From the NCBI GenBank assembly GCA_963742795.1, contig CAVUNL010000017.1:1-64000 (forward strand): a stretch of DNA of 64,000 nucleotides, written 5' to 3'. The DNA is from Palsa-504 sp963742795 (GTDB taxonomy: Bacteria > Actinomycetota > Actinomycetes > Streptosporangiales > Streptosporangiaceae). The notes below the pieces were generated by a model that saw only the letters and a program-made list of their open reading frames with translations, ran no database searches and was not told the DNA's origin. The position numbers were made by a program, and so were the translations under genes. Positions 45,021 through 53,735 of this stretch are shown here, one piece after another (within the stretch, counting starts at the first letter, position 1; each line of letters opens with the position of its first letter).

Positions 45021-46472
45021 TCAGCTGCCGTTTACTGCCTTGGAGATGCGGGCGCCCAGGTCGGGGCTGACCTTGGTCCAGTAGTCGATGACCCTGGGCA
45101 GGAGCTCGGGGGTGACGCCCGCCTTGATGTGGCTGGTGATGTTGGTGACCATGTGGTCGAGGTCCTCGGCGGACAGGACCTGCTCGACCAGGGCGCGGGG
45201 CTGGACGAAGTCGTCGTCATCGCGGCGCTTGGTGTAGGCGCTGCGGATGATCTCGCCGGACACCTGGTAGTCCTCGCCGCGGTACAGGTCCGGGTCGGCG
45301 ACCGGGCCGCCGTAGGAGTTGGGCGCGTAGACCGGGTCACCGGGGTTGTCGTACCGCATGGCGCCGTCTTTGTTGTAGGAGTGCACCGCCGCCTCGGTGG
45401 CCTGGTTGACCGGGAGCTGCAGGTAGTTGGTGCCGATCCGGTACCGGTGGGTGTCCGGGTAGGAGAACAGCCGGCCCTGGAGCATCTTGTCCGGGGAGGC
45501 GGCGACGCCGGGCGGCATGTTGGCCGGCTCGAACGAGGCCTGCTCGATCTCGGCGAAGTAGTTCTCCGGGTTGCGGTCCAGGGTGATCCGGCCGATGGTG
45601 AGCATCGGGTAGTCCGCGTGCGGCCACACCTTGGTCAGGTCGAACGGGTTGAACCGGTAGTCGGCGGCCTCGGCGAACGGCATGACCTGGACCTTGACCG
45701 TCCAGGACGGGAAGTCGCCGCGGGCCAGGGCCTGGTGCAGGTCGCGGATGTGGAAGTCGGGGTCCTGGCCGGCGATGACCTTGGCCTCGGCGTCGGCCAG
45801 GTTGTCGATGCCCTGGTCGGTCTTGATGTGGTACTTGACCCAGAACTTCTCGCCGCCCGCGTTGTACCACATGAACGTGTGGCTGGAGAAGCCGTCCATG
45901 TGCCGCCAGCTCGACGGGATGCCCCGGTCGGTCATCAGGATCGACACCTGGTGCGCCGACTCCGGCGACAGGGTCCAGAAGTCCCACTGCATGTTGTTGT
46001 CGCGCAGGTGCGTGTCGGCGCGGCGCTTCTGGGAGTGGATGAAGTCCTGGAACTTCTGCGGGTCGCGCACGAAGAACACCGGGGTGTTGTTGCCGACCAG
46101 GTCGTAGTTGCCCTGCTCGGTGTAGAGCTTGATGGCGAAGCCGCGCGGGTCGCGGACCGTGTCGGCGCTGCCGAGCTCGCCCGCCACGGTCGAGAAGCGG
46201 ATGATCAGGCGGGTGTCCTTGCCCTTGGTGAACAGGTCCGCCTTGGTGTACTGGCTGACGTCCTCGGTCGCCTCGAACACGCCGTAGGCCCCGCCGCCCT
46301 TGGCGTGCACCACCCGCTCGGGCACGCGCTCCCGGTTGAACTGGGCCATCTTCTGGATCAGGTAGTGGTCTTGGAGGAGGAGCGGGCCGTTCGGCCCGAC
46401 GGACTGGGAGAATTCGTCGCTCGGCGCCGGGATGCCGGCGTCAGTGGTGGTCACCGGGCGCTCATCGGTCAT
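45021..46472 (-). CDS. katA: Monofunctional heme catalase
   Basis: A 483-residue small-subunit catalase that turns H2O2 into water and O2. The active-site His lies in RVVHAKGGGAYGVFE, the Asn region in GNYDLVGNNTPVFFVRDP, the proximal heme Tyr in LFSYPDTHRYRIG, and the NADPH/heme-pocket segment is FNPFDLTKVWPHADYPMLTI. ATG 46472 is preceded by AGGAGGAGAA, a strong ribosome binding site; the open frame continues 630 bp upstream without family similarity. It is followed by a clear terminator. No signal peptide, so cytoplasmic. A regulator such as Fur/CatR is not encoded next to it. Confidence 0.96.
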   Translation of the reverse strand: MTDERPVTTTDAGIPAPSDEFSQSVGPNGPLLLQDHYLIQKMAQFNRERVPERVVHAKGGGAYGVFEATEDVSQYTKADLFTKGKDTRLIIRFSTVAGELGSADTVRDPRGFAIKLYTEQGNYDLVGNNTPVFFVRDPQKFQDFIHSQKRRADTHLRDNNMQWDFWTLSPESAHQVSILMTDRGIPSSWRHMDGFSSHTFMWYNAGGEKFWVKYHIKTDQGIDNLADAEAKVIAGQDPDFHIRDLHQALARGDFPSWTVKVQVMPFAEAADYRFNPFDLTKVWPHADYPMLTIGRITLDRNPENYFAEIEQASFEPANMPPGVAASPDKMLQGRLFSYPDTHRYRIGTNYLQLPVNQATEAAVHSYNKDGAMRYDNPGDPVYAPNSYGGPVADPDLYRGEDYQVSGEIIRSAYTKRRDDDDFVQPRALVEQVLSAEDLDHMVTNITSHIKAGVTPELLPRVIDYWTKVSPDLGARISKAVNGS

Positions 46473-46590
46473 GGTGGTTCTCCTCCTGTTCGCTGCGTGC
46501 GGACCCTCCATCTGGCTCACCCTACCCGGCGAGCCCGGTTTGCCCCGGCCGGCAAGATAGGGGGCGCCCGCGGGCGGGTACGCACTAGAT

Positions 46591-47514
46591 GTGCCTGGAT
46601 CCCTCTCCACCGTCCGCCGGGACGGTAAGCACCGCAAGCCCAGCTGGGCCCGCAGGCCCGCGGCCCTGGCCGAACGCGTCGAACAGGCGCACGCGCTCGA
46701 CCCGGTGGTCCGCAGGCTGTCCGACGTGGTCGTCCGCGCCCTGCCCGTGGGGCCGAGAACGGACGCGCTGCACGGGGTGCCGTTCGGGCAGCCGGCGCAT
46801 CCGGCCCTGGTGCGGCTGCCGCTCGGGTGCTGGACCTCCGCGGTGCTGCTGGACCTGTTCCGCGGCACCGACCGCGCCGCGCGGACGCTGATCGGGGCCG
46901 GGCTGGCGGTCACCGTGCCGGCCGCGGCCACCGGGCTGGCCGACTGGTCGGCGCTGCACCGCGACCAGCAGCGGGTCGGCCTGGTGCACGCGGCCTGCCA
47001 GGCCAGCGCGGCCTGCCTGTTCCTCGGCTCGCTGGCCGCCCGGGCCCGCGGGCGGCCCCGGTACGGGCGGGTGCTGTCCGGCTGCGGGCTGGCCGTGGCC
47101 ACCGCCGGGGGCTACCTGGGCGGGCACCTGGCGCTGCGGCTGGGCGCGGGCGCCAGCCACGCCGAGCAGATCAGTCACCTGTCCGGGCTGGGCTGGCACG
47201 ACCTGTGCGAGCTCGAGCAGCTACCGGACCGCCAGCCGGTGCGCCGCCAGCTCGGCTACCTGTCGCTGCTGGTGTACCGGCAGGGCGGCACGGTGAACGT
47301 GCTGTCCGACCGGTGCTCGCACCTGGGCGGGCCGCTACACCAGGGACGGATCGTCGTCGAACGGGGCGCTGCCTGCGTGGCCTGCCCCTGGCACGGCTCG
47401 ACCTTCGCCATCGCCGATGGCACCGTCGTGCACGGCCCCGCCACTGCCCGTCAGCCAGCCTTCGAGACCCGCGTGACGCCCGGCGGGCGGGTCGAGCTGC
47501 GACCCCGGCCCTGA
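46591..47514 (+). CDS. DUF2231 membrane domain fused to a Rieske 2Fe-2S domain
   Basis: A 307-residue protein. Residues ~60-190 form a DUF2231-type four-helix membrane domain (FGQPAHPALVRLPLGCWTSA, GLAVTVPAAATGLADWSALH) and ~205-300 a Rieske domain with both ligand motifs, CSHLGGPLH and CPWHGSTF (C-x-H and C-x2-H). The fusion places a 2Fe-2S centre next to the membrane; related proteins are annotated as electron carriers, but no partner is known. The start is uncertain: GTG 46591 fits the frame, though no good ribosome site precedes it. It is divergent from the catalase gene. Confidence 0.83.
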   Translation: MPGSLSTVRRDGKHRKPSWARRPAALAERVEQAHALDPVVRRLSDVVVRALPVGPRTDALHGVPFGQPAHPALVRLPLGCWTSAVLLDLFRGTDRAARTLIGAGLAVTVPAAATGLADWSALHRDQQRVGLVHAACQASAACLFLGSLAARARGRPRYGRVLSGCGLAVATAGGYLGGHLALRLGAGASHAEQISHLSGLGWHDLCELEQLPDRQPVRRQLGYLSLLVYRQGGTVNVLSDRCSHLGGPLHQGRIVVERGAACVACPWHGSTFAIADGTVVHGPATARQPAFETRVTPGGRVELRPRP

Positions 47515-47561
47515 GCTGGTCATGGCGGGGGACCCATCCCCCCGGACCGCCCTTGCGGACC

Positions 47562-48347
47562 TTACCTGGCGCGGGCGGTCCAGCGGGACTGGCGGTGCTC
47601 GATCTCGAGCTGGACGCCGAAGCACCGGGACAGGTTCCGCGCGGTGAACACCTCGTCGATCGGCCCGGACGCCAGCACCGACCCGCGGCGCAGCAGCATG
47701 GCGTGGGTGAAGCCGTCCGGGACCTCCTCCACGTGGTGCGTGACCAGCACCATCATCGGCGCCGTGGGGTCGTGGGCGAGCTGGGCCAGGCGGCGCAGCA
47801 GGTCCTCGCGGCCGCCCAGGTCCAGGCCCGCGGCCGGCTCGTCGAGCAGCAGCAGCTCGGGGTCGGGCATCAGGGACCGGGCGATCTGGACCCGCTTGCG
47901 CTCCCCCTCGGACAAGGTGGCGAACTTACGCCGGATCAGGTGCGCGCAGCCGAGCGCGTCGAGCAGTTCGACGGCACGGGTGACGTCGGCGGAGTCGTAG
48001 TCCTCCTTCCACCGGCCGAGGATGGCGTAGGAGGCGGTGAGCACCAGGTCGATGACCTTCTCGTTGGGCGGGACCTGCTCGGCGACGGCGGCGCTGGTCA
48101 GGCCGATCCGGGGGCGCAGGTCGAAGATGTCGACCTCGCCCAGTTTCTCGCCGAGCACCTCGACCGTGCCCTGGGTCGGGAACAACGTGGTCGCCGCCAC
48201 CTGGAGCAAGGTGGTCTTGCCCGCGCCGTTCGGGCCGATGAGGATCCAGCGCTCGTCCTCGTGCGCCGCCCAGTCGACGTTGCGGAGCAGGACCGCCGCG
48301 TCCCGCCGGACCTCGACCCCGCGAAGCCGCAGCACCTCGTCGGACAT
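47562..48347 (-). CDS. ABC transporter ATP-binding protein (YhiH/ModF-like)
   Basis: A 261-residue single ABC ATPase: Walker A GPNGAGKTTLLQVAA near residue 40, signature LSEGERKRVQIARSLM, Walker B ELLLLDEPAAGLD and the H-loop LVTHHVEEVPDGFTHAMLLR. No permease or binding protein is encoded beside it. ATPases of this kind with a short N-terminus (EVLRLRGVEVRRDAAVLLRN) are often solitary; the substrate is unknown and it may serve a permease elsewhere. It converges on the Rieske gene and is not coupled to the two-component genes upstream. Confidence 0.85.
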   Translation of the reverse strand: MSDEVLRLRGVEVRRDAAVLLRNVDWAAHEDERWILIGPNGAGKTTLLQVAATTLFPTQGTVEVLGEKLGEVDIFDLRPRIGLTSAAVAEQVPPNEKVIDLVLTASYAILGRWKEDYDSADVTRAVELLDALGCAHLIRRKFATLSEGERKRVQIARSLMPDPELLLLDEPAAGLDLGGREDLLRRLAQLAHDPTAPMMVLVTHHVEEVPDGFTHAMLLRRGSVLASGPIDEVFTARNLSRCFGVQLEIEHRQSRWTARAR

Positions 48348-48440
48348 CAGGGGCCCCCTTCAGCTCGTTGTCTCACCGAGACTGAACCTACGTCACCGGA
48401 GCCCGGCCGGCCCAGATTATCGCGGGCCCTATCGCCGCGG

Positions 48441-48519
48441 TCTCGTGATTAGGCCCGTGATCAGGCCCCGTGATCAGGCCCTGTGATTAAGCCCTGTGAT
48501 TAAGCCCTGTGATTAAGCT
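48441..48519. repeat. Tandem 13-bp repeats at the end of the response-regulator gene
   Basis: Six copies of a 13-bp unit: three exact (CCTGTGATTAAGC) next to the gene, then three diverged ones (CCCGTGATCAGGC type). The last repeat supplies the TAA stop of the response regulator (48513-48515, minus strand), so expansion does not alter the protein. Such short arrays arise by slippage; a role in transcript ending or regulator binding is only a possibility. Confidence 0.85.
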
Positions 48520-49136
48520 GGGCGCTCGTGGCGGACCGCGAACAGCGCGGCCTGCGTGCGGTCCTGCACGCCGAGCTTGGCCAGCACCGAACTGACATGG
48601 GCCTTGACCGTCTTCTCCGAGACGTTCAGGGCCCGGGCGATCTCGCGGTTGGAGCGGCCCTGGGTCAGTTCGGCCAGGACCTCGCGCTCGCGGGCGGTGA
48701 GGGCGTCCAGGCTGCGGTCCTGCCAGGTGGCTGACTGGAGCAGGGTCCCGGCCGCCTCGGGGGCGAGCAGCAGGTGGCCGTCGTGCACGGCGCGGATCGC
48801 GCGGACCAGCGCGTCCGGGTCCACGTCCTTGTACAGCACGCCCGCCGCGCCCTCGCGCATGGCCCGGCCGGCCGCGACCGGGTCGGTGACGCTGGTCAGG
48901 ATGAGCACCTTCGCCGTGGTGTTGTGGAGCTCGGCGAGCACGGCGAGGCCGTCCAGGCCGGGGAGCTTCAGGTCGAGCAGGATGACGTCGGGGTGGTGCT
49001 CGGCGGCCAGTCTGAGCGCGGTGGGCCCTTCCCCGGCCTCGCCGACGACCTCGATGCCGTCCTGGACCTCGAGCAGGACACGCAGGCCCCGGCGGACCAC
49101 CGGGTGGTCGTCGACGATCAGCACGTCGATGGGCAT
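48513..49136 (-). CDS. NarL/FixJ-type response regulator
   Basis: A 207-residue regulator. Receiver domain: VLIVDDHPVVRRGLRVLLEV, phospho-acceptor Asp in DVILLDLKLPGLDGLAVLAE, Lys in GVLYKDVDPDALV. The C-terminal LuxR HTH is LTAREREVLAELTQGRSNRE then IARALNVSEKTVKAHVSSVL. The start codon overlaps the end of the sensor kinase gene by 19 bp, so the pair is coupled. The pair resembles DevR/DevS-like or nitrate/redox sensors in domain content, and it lies beside redox genes, but its signal is not known. Confidence 0.92.
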   Translation of the reverse strand: MPIDVLIVDDHPVVRRGLRVLLEVQDGIEVVGEAGEGPTALRLAAEHHPDVILLDLKLPGLDGLAVLAELHNTTAKVLILTSVTDPVAAGRAMREGAAGVLYKDVDPDALVRAIRAVHDGHLLLAPEAAGTLLQSATWQDRSLDALTAREREVLAELTQGRSNREIARALNVSEKTVKAHVSSVLAKLGVQDRTQAALFAVRHERPA

Positions 49137-50305
49137 CGCTCACCCCCGGCCGGCGTTGTGACGGGCACGGTCATCCGGACCAGCGTCCCGGTGCCACCGG
49201 ACTTGATGGTCAGCGTGCCCCCCGCCGCGCTGGCGCGCTCGCGCATGGAGGCCAGGCCGACGCCGCCGGACGGCGCCTCGGGGGTGAAGCCGTGGCCGTC
49301 GTCGCCGACCTCGAGGGCGACCTGGCGCGTGGTCCGGGCCAGGCGGACGCAGACCGCGGTCGCGCCCGAGTGCTGCAGCGCGTTGTGCAGGGCCTCCTGG
49401 GCGACCCGGTACAGGGCCGCCTCTTTTCTGGTGTCCAGGGCGGGCTGCTCGGTGCTGGCCAAGCTGGGCGCGGTGAACGTGACCGGGATCCCGTGCGCGC
49501 GCCCGGCCAGGACCGCGTACCTGCGCAGCGAGTCGGCCAGGCCGCCGGCCTGCAGGTCGGGCGGGGCCAGGCCGTCGATCACCGCGCGCAGCTCGGCGTG
49601 GGCTTCGGCCCCCAGGGTTGCGACCGTCTCGATCTCGGCCTTGACCCGGTCCGGGTCGAACGGCTCCCGGCCGGCCAGCACCGCCGCGGCCCGCGCGTGC
49701 GCCCGGATGCTGAACAGCTTCTGCGTGACCGCATCGTGCAGGTCGCGGGCCAGCCGTGATCGTTCCTGCATGACGCTCAGCTCGCGGCTGCGCTCGTACA
49801 GCCGGGCGTTGGTCAGCGCGATGGCCGCGTGCGCGGCGAACAGGGACAAGATCTCCTGGTCACGCTCGGTGAAGCCATGCTTCTCGGCGGCGGCGGAGAC
49901 CTTGTTGGCCGCGCAGATGATGCCGAGCACCTGGTCGCCGTCGCGCACCGGCACCCCGAGGAAGTGCGACATCTGCGGGTGCGCCGGCGGCCAGCCCCAG
50001 AACCGCGGGTCGTCGCGGATATCGGCGAGGCGTTCGGGCTGGCCCTCGGTGAGCAGCACGCCGAGCATCCCGTGCCGGCGCGGCAGCGGGCCGATGGCCT
50101 GCTGCTGGGCCGGGCTCATGCCGTCCACCACGAACTCCGCGAACGAGTTGCCGTCGTCGGGCACGCCGAGCGCCGCGTACCGCGCGCCGACCAGGGACCG
50201 CGCCGACCGCACGATCACCTGCAGCACGTCGCGCACGGACATCTGCCGGGTGACCGACAGCACCGCCTGGCTCACCTGGTACAGCTCGTCCAGCCCGTCG
50301 CTCAC
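49118..50305 (-). CDS. GAF-domain sensor histidine kinase (NarL-type partner)
   Basis: A 395-residue cytoplasmic kinase. Residues ~1-170 are a GAF domain (DVLQVIVRSARSLVGARYAA, MSHFLGVPVRDGDQVLGIIC), ~185-250 the HisKA_3 dimerisation domain with the phospho-acceptor His in RSRLARDLHDAVTQKLFSIR, and ~290-380 the ATPase (ALYRVAQEALHNALQHSGAT, DDGHGFTPEAPSGGVGLASM). No membrane helices are visible, so the signal is intracellular, for example a heme-bound gas or redox state; the GAF lacks an obvious heme-ligand signature to my eye. Start GTG 50305 behind GGGGAG. Confidence 0.9.
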   Translation of the reverse strand: MSDGLDELYQVSQAVLSVTRQMSVRDVLQVIVRSARSLVGARYAALGVPDDGNSFAEFVVDGMSPAQQQAIGPLPRRHGMLGVLLTEGQPERLADIRDDPRFWGWPPAHPQMSHFLGVPVRDGDQVLGIICAANKVSAAAEKHGFTERDQEILSLFAAHAAIALTNARLYERSRELSVMQERSRLARDLHDAVTQKLFSIRAHARAAAVLAGREPFDPDRVKAEIETVATLGAEAHAELRAVIDGLAPPDLQAGGLADSLRRYAVLAGRAHGIPVTFTAPSLASTEQPALDTRKEAALYRVAQEALHNALQHSGATAVCVRLARTTRQVALEVGDDGHGFTPEAPSGGVGLASMRERASAAGGTLTIKSGGTGTLVRMTVPVTTPAGGERCPSTC

Positions 50306-50380
50306 TGTGTCTCCCCGCTCGCCTCCGCGGCGCTTTTAAGGCGTCGCCTTGCTTGCCTGGCCGCCTCTGGCGGCGGGCCC

Positions 50381-50429
50381 TCGTCGCTTCGCTCCTCAGT
50401 CCAGGCAACGCCGCGCCCCTTTGGCTCGC
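50381..50429 (-). repeat. Dispersed intergenic repeat, copy 2
   Basis: In minus orientation it reads GCGAGCCAAAGGGGCGCGGC ... GAGGAGCGAAGCGACGA, differing from the 12.7-kb copy at only a few positions in about 50 bp. To its left (50345-50380) lie further inverted segments (CCGCC/GGCGG; GCCTGG/CCAGGC) that may belong to a longer element. It sits in the gap between divergent genes. Confidence 0.8.
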
Positions 50430-50556
50430 TCACTTATACGACGGTAGCCGGGCTGCGGAGGCGGTGCATCGGGCGGCGGTCTTAGGACTATGGGCGGAGG
50501 GCGGAGGGGGCGCGCGGCCGATGCGCACCGGGGGCGGGCTGCCTAGCGTGAAAGCC

Positions 50557-51243
50557 ATGATTGCACTGGTTACGGGGGCCTCCCGCGGACTGGGCCGGGC
50601 GCTGGCCGCCGGCCTGGCCCGCGAGGGCTACGACCTCATCCTCGACGCCCGGAACGCCGGTGACCTCGACGCCGCCGCACGCGACAGCACGGGCGCCGTC
50701 ATCGCCATCCCGGGCGACATCACCGACCCGGCCCACCGGGCCGCGCTGCTGCGCGCGGCGCAGGCCGCGGGCCGGCTCGACCTGCTGGTCAACAACGCGG
50801 GCACGCTGGGCGCCAGCCCGCTGCCCGCGCTGGCCGACTACCCGGTGGACGAGCTGCGGGCCGCGTTCGAGGTGAACGTCATCGCGCCGATCGCGCTCAC
50901 CCAGCTGCTGCTGCCGCTGCTGCGGGCCAGCGGCGGCGCGGTGCTGAACATCACCTCGGACGCGGCGGTGGAGGCCTACGCGGGCTGGGGCGGCTACGGC
51001 GCGGCCAAGGCCGCCCTGGAGCAGGCCTCGAACGTGCTGGCCGCCGAGGAGCTCACGGTCCGGGTCTGGTGGGCCGACCCGGGCGACCTGCGCACCGACA
51101 TGCACCAGCAGGCCTTCCCGGGCGAGGACATCTCCGACCGGCCCTGGCCGCGGGCCGTGGTGCCCGCGTTCACCCGGCTGGTCGCCGAACGGCTGCCCAG
51201 CGGCCGGTACCGGGCCGCGCATCTCATGCCGGTGGTCTCATGA
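50557..51243 (+). CDS. Short-chain dehydrogenase/reductase (SDR)
   Basis: A 228-residue SDR: TGASRGLG at residues 7-14 for NAD(P) binding, LLVNNAGTLG near 75, Ser in NITSDAAVEAY and YGAAK with the catalytic Tyr and Lys. ATG 50557 is preferred; the in-frame GTG 50548 three codons earlier is an alternative. The stop overlaps the start of the QueA-like gene (ATGA), so both are made together, although no biochemical link between them is known to me. Substrate unknown. Confidence 0.85.
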   Translation: MIALVTGASRGLGRALAAGLAREGYDLILDARNAGDLDAAARDSTGAVIAIPGDITDPAHRAALLRAAQAAGRLDLLVNNAGTLGASPLPALADYPVDELRAAFEVNVIAPIALTQLLLPLLRASGGAVLNITSDAAVEAYAGWGGYGAAKAALEQASNVLAAEELTVRVWWADPGDLRTDMHQQAFPGEDISDRPWPRAVVPAFTRLVAERLPSGRYRAAHLMPVVS

Positions 51244-52268
51244 TCCTCGATTTCACCCTGCCCGCCGAGCTCGAGGCGCACGACCCGCCCGAGGCGCGCG
51301 GCCTGGCCCGGGACGGCGTCCGGCTGCTGGTCAGCCGGCGCGCCACCGAGGAGGTCAGTCACCGTGCTTTCCGCGACCTGCCCGGCCTGCTGCTGCCGGG
51401 CGACCTGGTGGTGGTCAACGACACCGGCACGCTGCCCGCCCAGGTGCGGGCCGGCCGCGGGCTGGCCGTGCACTTCTCCACCGCCCTGCCGGATGGTGGG
51501 TGGCTGGTGGAACTGCGTGCCATGTGCTCTGGCCCCTCCGGGGCGGGCAAAGACAAGATCTCTCGGCCGAACGGAGCGGGGTTCCCCGCCCAGGTCATCG
51601 ACTTGCCTGGCGGGGCGGCGCTGACCCTGCACAGCCGCGCCGGCGGCCGGCTCTGGCGGGCCCGGCTGTCGGTCGCGGTAGTGCCGTACCTACTGCGCTA
51701 CGGCATCCCGATCCGCTACTCCTACGTCAGCCGCGACTGGCCGCTGGCGGCGTACCAGACGGTGTTCTCCCGCAAGCCGGGCAGCGCGGAGATGCCCAGC
51801 GCGAGCCGGCCGTTCACGCCGCCGGTGGTGACCGACCTGGCGGCCCGGGGCGTGCTCATCGCGCCGCTTACCCTGCACGCCGGGGTGTCCTCGCTGGAGG
51901 CCGACGAGGATCCGTACCCCGAGCCGTACGATGTGCCGCCCGTGACGGCGCGGCTGGTCAACCACGTGCGTTCGGCTGGCGGACGAGTCATCGCCGCGGG
52001 CACCACGGTGGTCCGCGCGCTGGAGACGGCCTTTGCTGGCGGTCGTGTCGTGCCGTCGGCGGGCTGGACGTCGCACGTGGTGACCCCGGAGACCGGGGTC
52101 CGGGCGGTGGACGGGCTGCTCACCGGGCTGCACGAGCCGCGCTCCTCGCACCTGCGGATGCTGGCCGCGTTCGCCGGGCCGCAGCTGCTCGGCTCGTGCT
52201 ACGAGGCGGCCATCACGTCGGGCTACCTGTGGCACGAGTTCGGCGACGTGCACCTGCTGCTGCCGTGA
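51240..52268 (+). CDS. QueA-like S-adenosylmethionine:tRNA ribosyltransferase-isomerase
   Basis: A 342-residue protein of the QueA family, which moves the ribosyl part of SAM onto 7-deazaguanine in tRNA during queuosine synthesis. Typical pieces are LLPGDLVVVNDTGTLPAQV, the start FDFTLP-like LDFTLPAELEAHDPPEARG and the C-terminal SSHLRMLAAFAGPQLLGSCY, then GDVHLLL. A short insertion (CSGPSGAGKDKISRPNGAGF) and the absence of other queuosine genes here are odd. Many actinobacteria carry such QueA-like genes without a complete queuosine pathway, so its actual reaction is uncertain. Confidence 0.82.
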   Translation: MILDFTLPAELEAHDPPEARGLARDGVRLLVSRRATEEVSHRAFRDLPGLLLPGDLVVVNDTGTLPAQVRAGRGLAVHFSTALPDGGWLVELRAMCSGPSGAGKDKISRPNGAGFPAQVIDLPGGAALTLHSRAGGRLWRARLSVAVVPYLLRYGIPIRYSYVSRDWPLAAYQTVFSRKPGSAEMPSASRPFTPPVVTDLAARGVLIAPLTLHAGVSSLEADEDPYPEPYDVPPVTARLVNHVRSAGGRVIAAGTTVVRALETAFAGGRVVPSAGWTSHVVTPETGVRAVDGLLTGLHEPRSSHLRMLAAFAGPQLLGSCYEAAITSGYLWHEFGDVHLLLP

Positions 52269-52378
52269 TCCGTGCCTGGCCGGCCGTCAGCTCCGCGGCG
52301 CGGTCGAGCAGCGGCTGGCAGCGGAGCTGGACCGCGATCGCGGTGGCCTCGTCCGCGGCTTGGGCTGCGGCTCCGGCT
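52265..52378 (-). pseudogene. C-terminal fragment of a LuxR/AAA-type regulator (probable)
   Basis: On the minus strand, directly behind the queA-like gene, a frame reads AAQAADEATAIAVQLRCQPL then LDRAAELTAGQARIT. This resembles the final helices of large ATPase-type actinobacterial regulators, which end LRCRPLLDRAAEL. No other part of such a gene is present. With the truncated regulators at 2.2-3.0 kb it suggests repeated loss of these genes in this region. Weak evidence. Confidence 0.35.
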
Positions 52379-52463
52379 TACCTAGGGATCGTTAGCTGTG
52401 TCAAGTAAACGCCCAGCGGCCGGCCCCCGCGATCCCGGGCTTTTCCGGTAGCCTGGCGCCGCC

Positions 52464-53735
52464 ATGAATTCCTTCCGGACCACGCTGCTCATCACCTTGA
52501 CCGGCCGGGACCGGCCGGGCGTGACCTCCAGGCTGTTCGGCGGCCTGGCCCGGTACCAGCTGTCGGTCGCGGACATCGAGCAGGTGGTGATCCGCGGCAA
52601 GCTGGTCCTCGGCGTCCTGCTCGAGTGCGACGGGCCGCCCGACCTGACCGGCATCCACGCCGCGGTCAGCGCGCTGGCCGCCGATCTCGGCCTGGAGGCC
52701 GAGATCACCACTGGCTCGGGCTCGGGCTCGGGTTCGGCCGGGGACGCCCCGGCGCGGGGCGGGCGGCTGCACGTGACCCTGCTCGGCAGCCCGCTGACCC
52801 CGGCCGCGATCACCGCCATCGCCGGGCGGATCGCCGCCAGCGGGGCGAACATCGACCGGATCGGCCGGCTGGCCCGGCGCCCGGTGACCTGCATCGAGCT
52901 GGAGATCTCAGGCGGGGACCCGGCTCTGCTGCGGGAGGACCTGGCCCGGGTCGCGGTCAGCCAGGGCATCGACGTCGCGGTCCAGCGCGGCGGGCTGCAC
53001 CGGCGGGCGCTGCGGCTGATCGTGATGGACGTCGACTCCACCCTGATCCGGGACGAGGTCATCGACCTGCTGGCCGCCCGGGCCGGCTGCGCGGATGAGG
53101 TGGCCAAGGTGACCGCGGCAGCCATGCGCGGCGACCTCGACTTCGCCGCGTCGCTGCGCGAGCGGGTCGCGCTGCTGGCCGGGCTGCCCGCCGGGGTGCT
53201 GGACGAGGTCCGGGATGAGCTGCGGCTGACCGCGGGCGCCCGGACGCTGATCGGCACGCTGGGCGGTCTGGGCTACAAGTTCGGCATCGTCAGCGGCGGC
53301 TTCAGCCAGGTCATCGCGCCGCTGGCGGCCGAACTCGGGATCGGCTACGTCGCGGCCAACGAGCTCGAGATCACGGCCGGCAAGCTCACCGGGCGGCTGT
53401 CCGGCCCGGTGATCGACCGGGCGGCCAAGGCGGACGCGCTGCGCAGGTTCGCCGCCGACGCGGGGGTCCCGCTGTCCCAGACGGTGGCGGTCGGCGACGG
53501 CGCCAACGACCTGGACATGATCGCGGCCGCCGGGCTGGGCATCGCGTTCAACGCCAAGCCCGTGGTCCGGGACGCGGCCGACACCTCGCTGAGCGTCCCG
53601 TACCTGGACGCGATCTTGTACCTGCTCGGCATCTCGTCTGACGACGTGCTGGCCCGGGGGGACGTGCTGGCCCGGGGGGACGACCCCCCGGAACCCCCCG
53701 GTGCGCTTCGCGCCCCGCGGCGGTCCCCGCCGTAA
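52464..53735 (+). CDS. serB: Phosphoserine phosphatase with ACT domains
   Basis: A 423-residue enzyme for the last step of serine synthesis. Two ACT-type regions (residues ~5-80 and ~105-175: LLITLTGRDRPGVTSRLFGG; LHVTLLGSPLTPAAITAIAG) precede the HAD domain with the nucleophile motif VMDVDSTLIRDEV, the Ser of FGIVSGGFSQVI, the Lys of RAAKADALRRFA and VAVGDGANDLDMIAAAGLGI. A Gly/Ser linker separates the ACT regions. The last ~25 residues (DDVLARGDVLARGDDPPEPP and on) are not part of the family; they are encoded by the downstream repeat, so the native end has probably been replaced. ATG 52464 chosen for the ACT start. Confidence 0.94.
   Translation: MNSFRTTLLITLTGRDRPGVTSRLFGGLARYQLSVADIEQVVIRGKLVLGVLLECDGPPDLTGIHAAVSALAADLGLEAEITTGSGSGSGSAGDAPARGGRLHVTLLGSPLTPAAITAIAGRIAASGANIDRIGRLARRPVTCIELEISGGDPALLREDLARVAVSQGIDVAVQRGGLHRRALRLIVMDVDSTLIRDEVIDLLAARAGCADEVAKVTAAAMRGDLDFAASLRERVALLAGLPAGVLDEVRDELRLTAGARTLIGTLGGLGYKFGIVSGGFSQVIAPLAAELGIGYVAANELEITAGKLTGRLSGPVIDRAAKADALRRFAADAGVPLSQTVAVGDGANDLDMIAAAGLGIAFNAKPVVRDAADTSLSVPYLDAILYLLGISSDDVLARGDVLARGDDPPEPPGALRAPRRSPP

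Noticed and set aside
46473..47102. Upstream extension of the catalase frame by 210 codons
   Set aside because: The extension lies antisense to the Rieske/DUF2231 gene, has no similarity to catalase, and a strong ribosome binding site marks ATG 46472.
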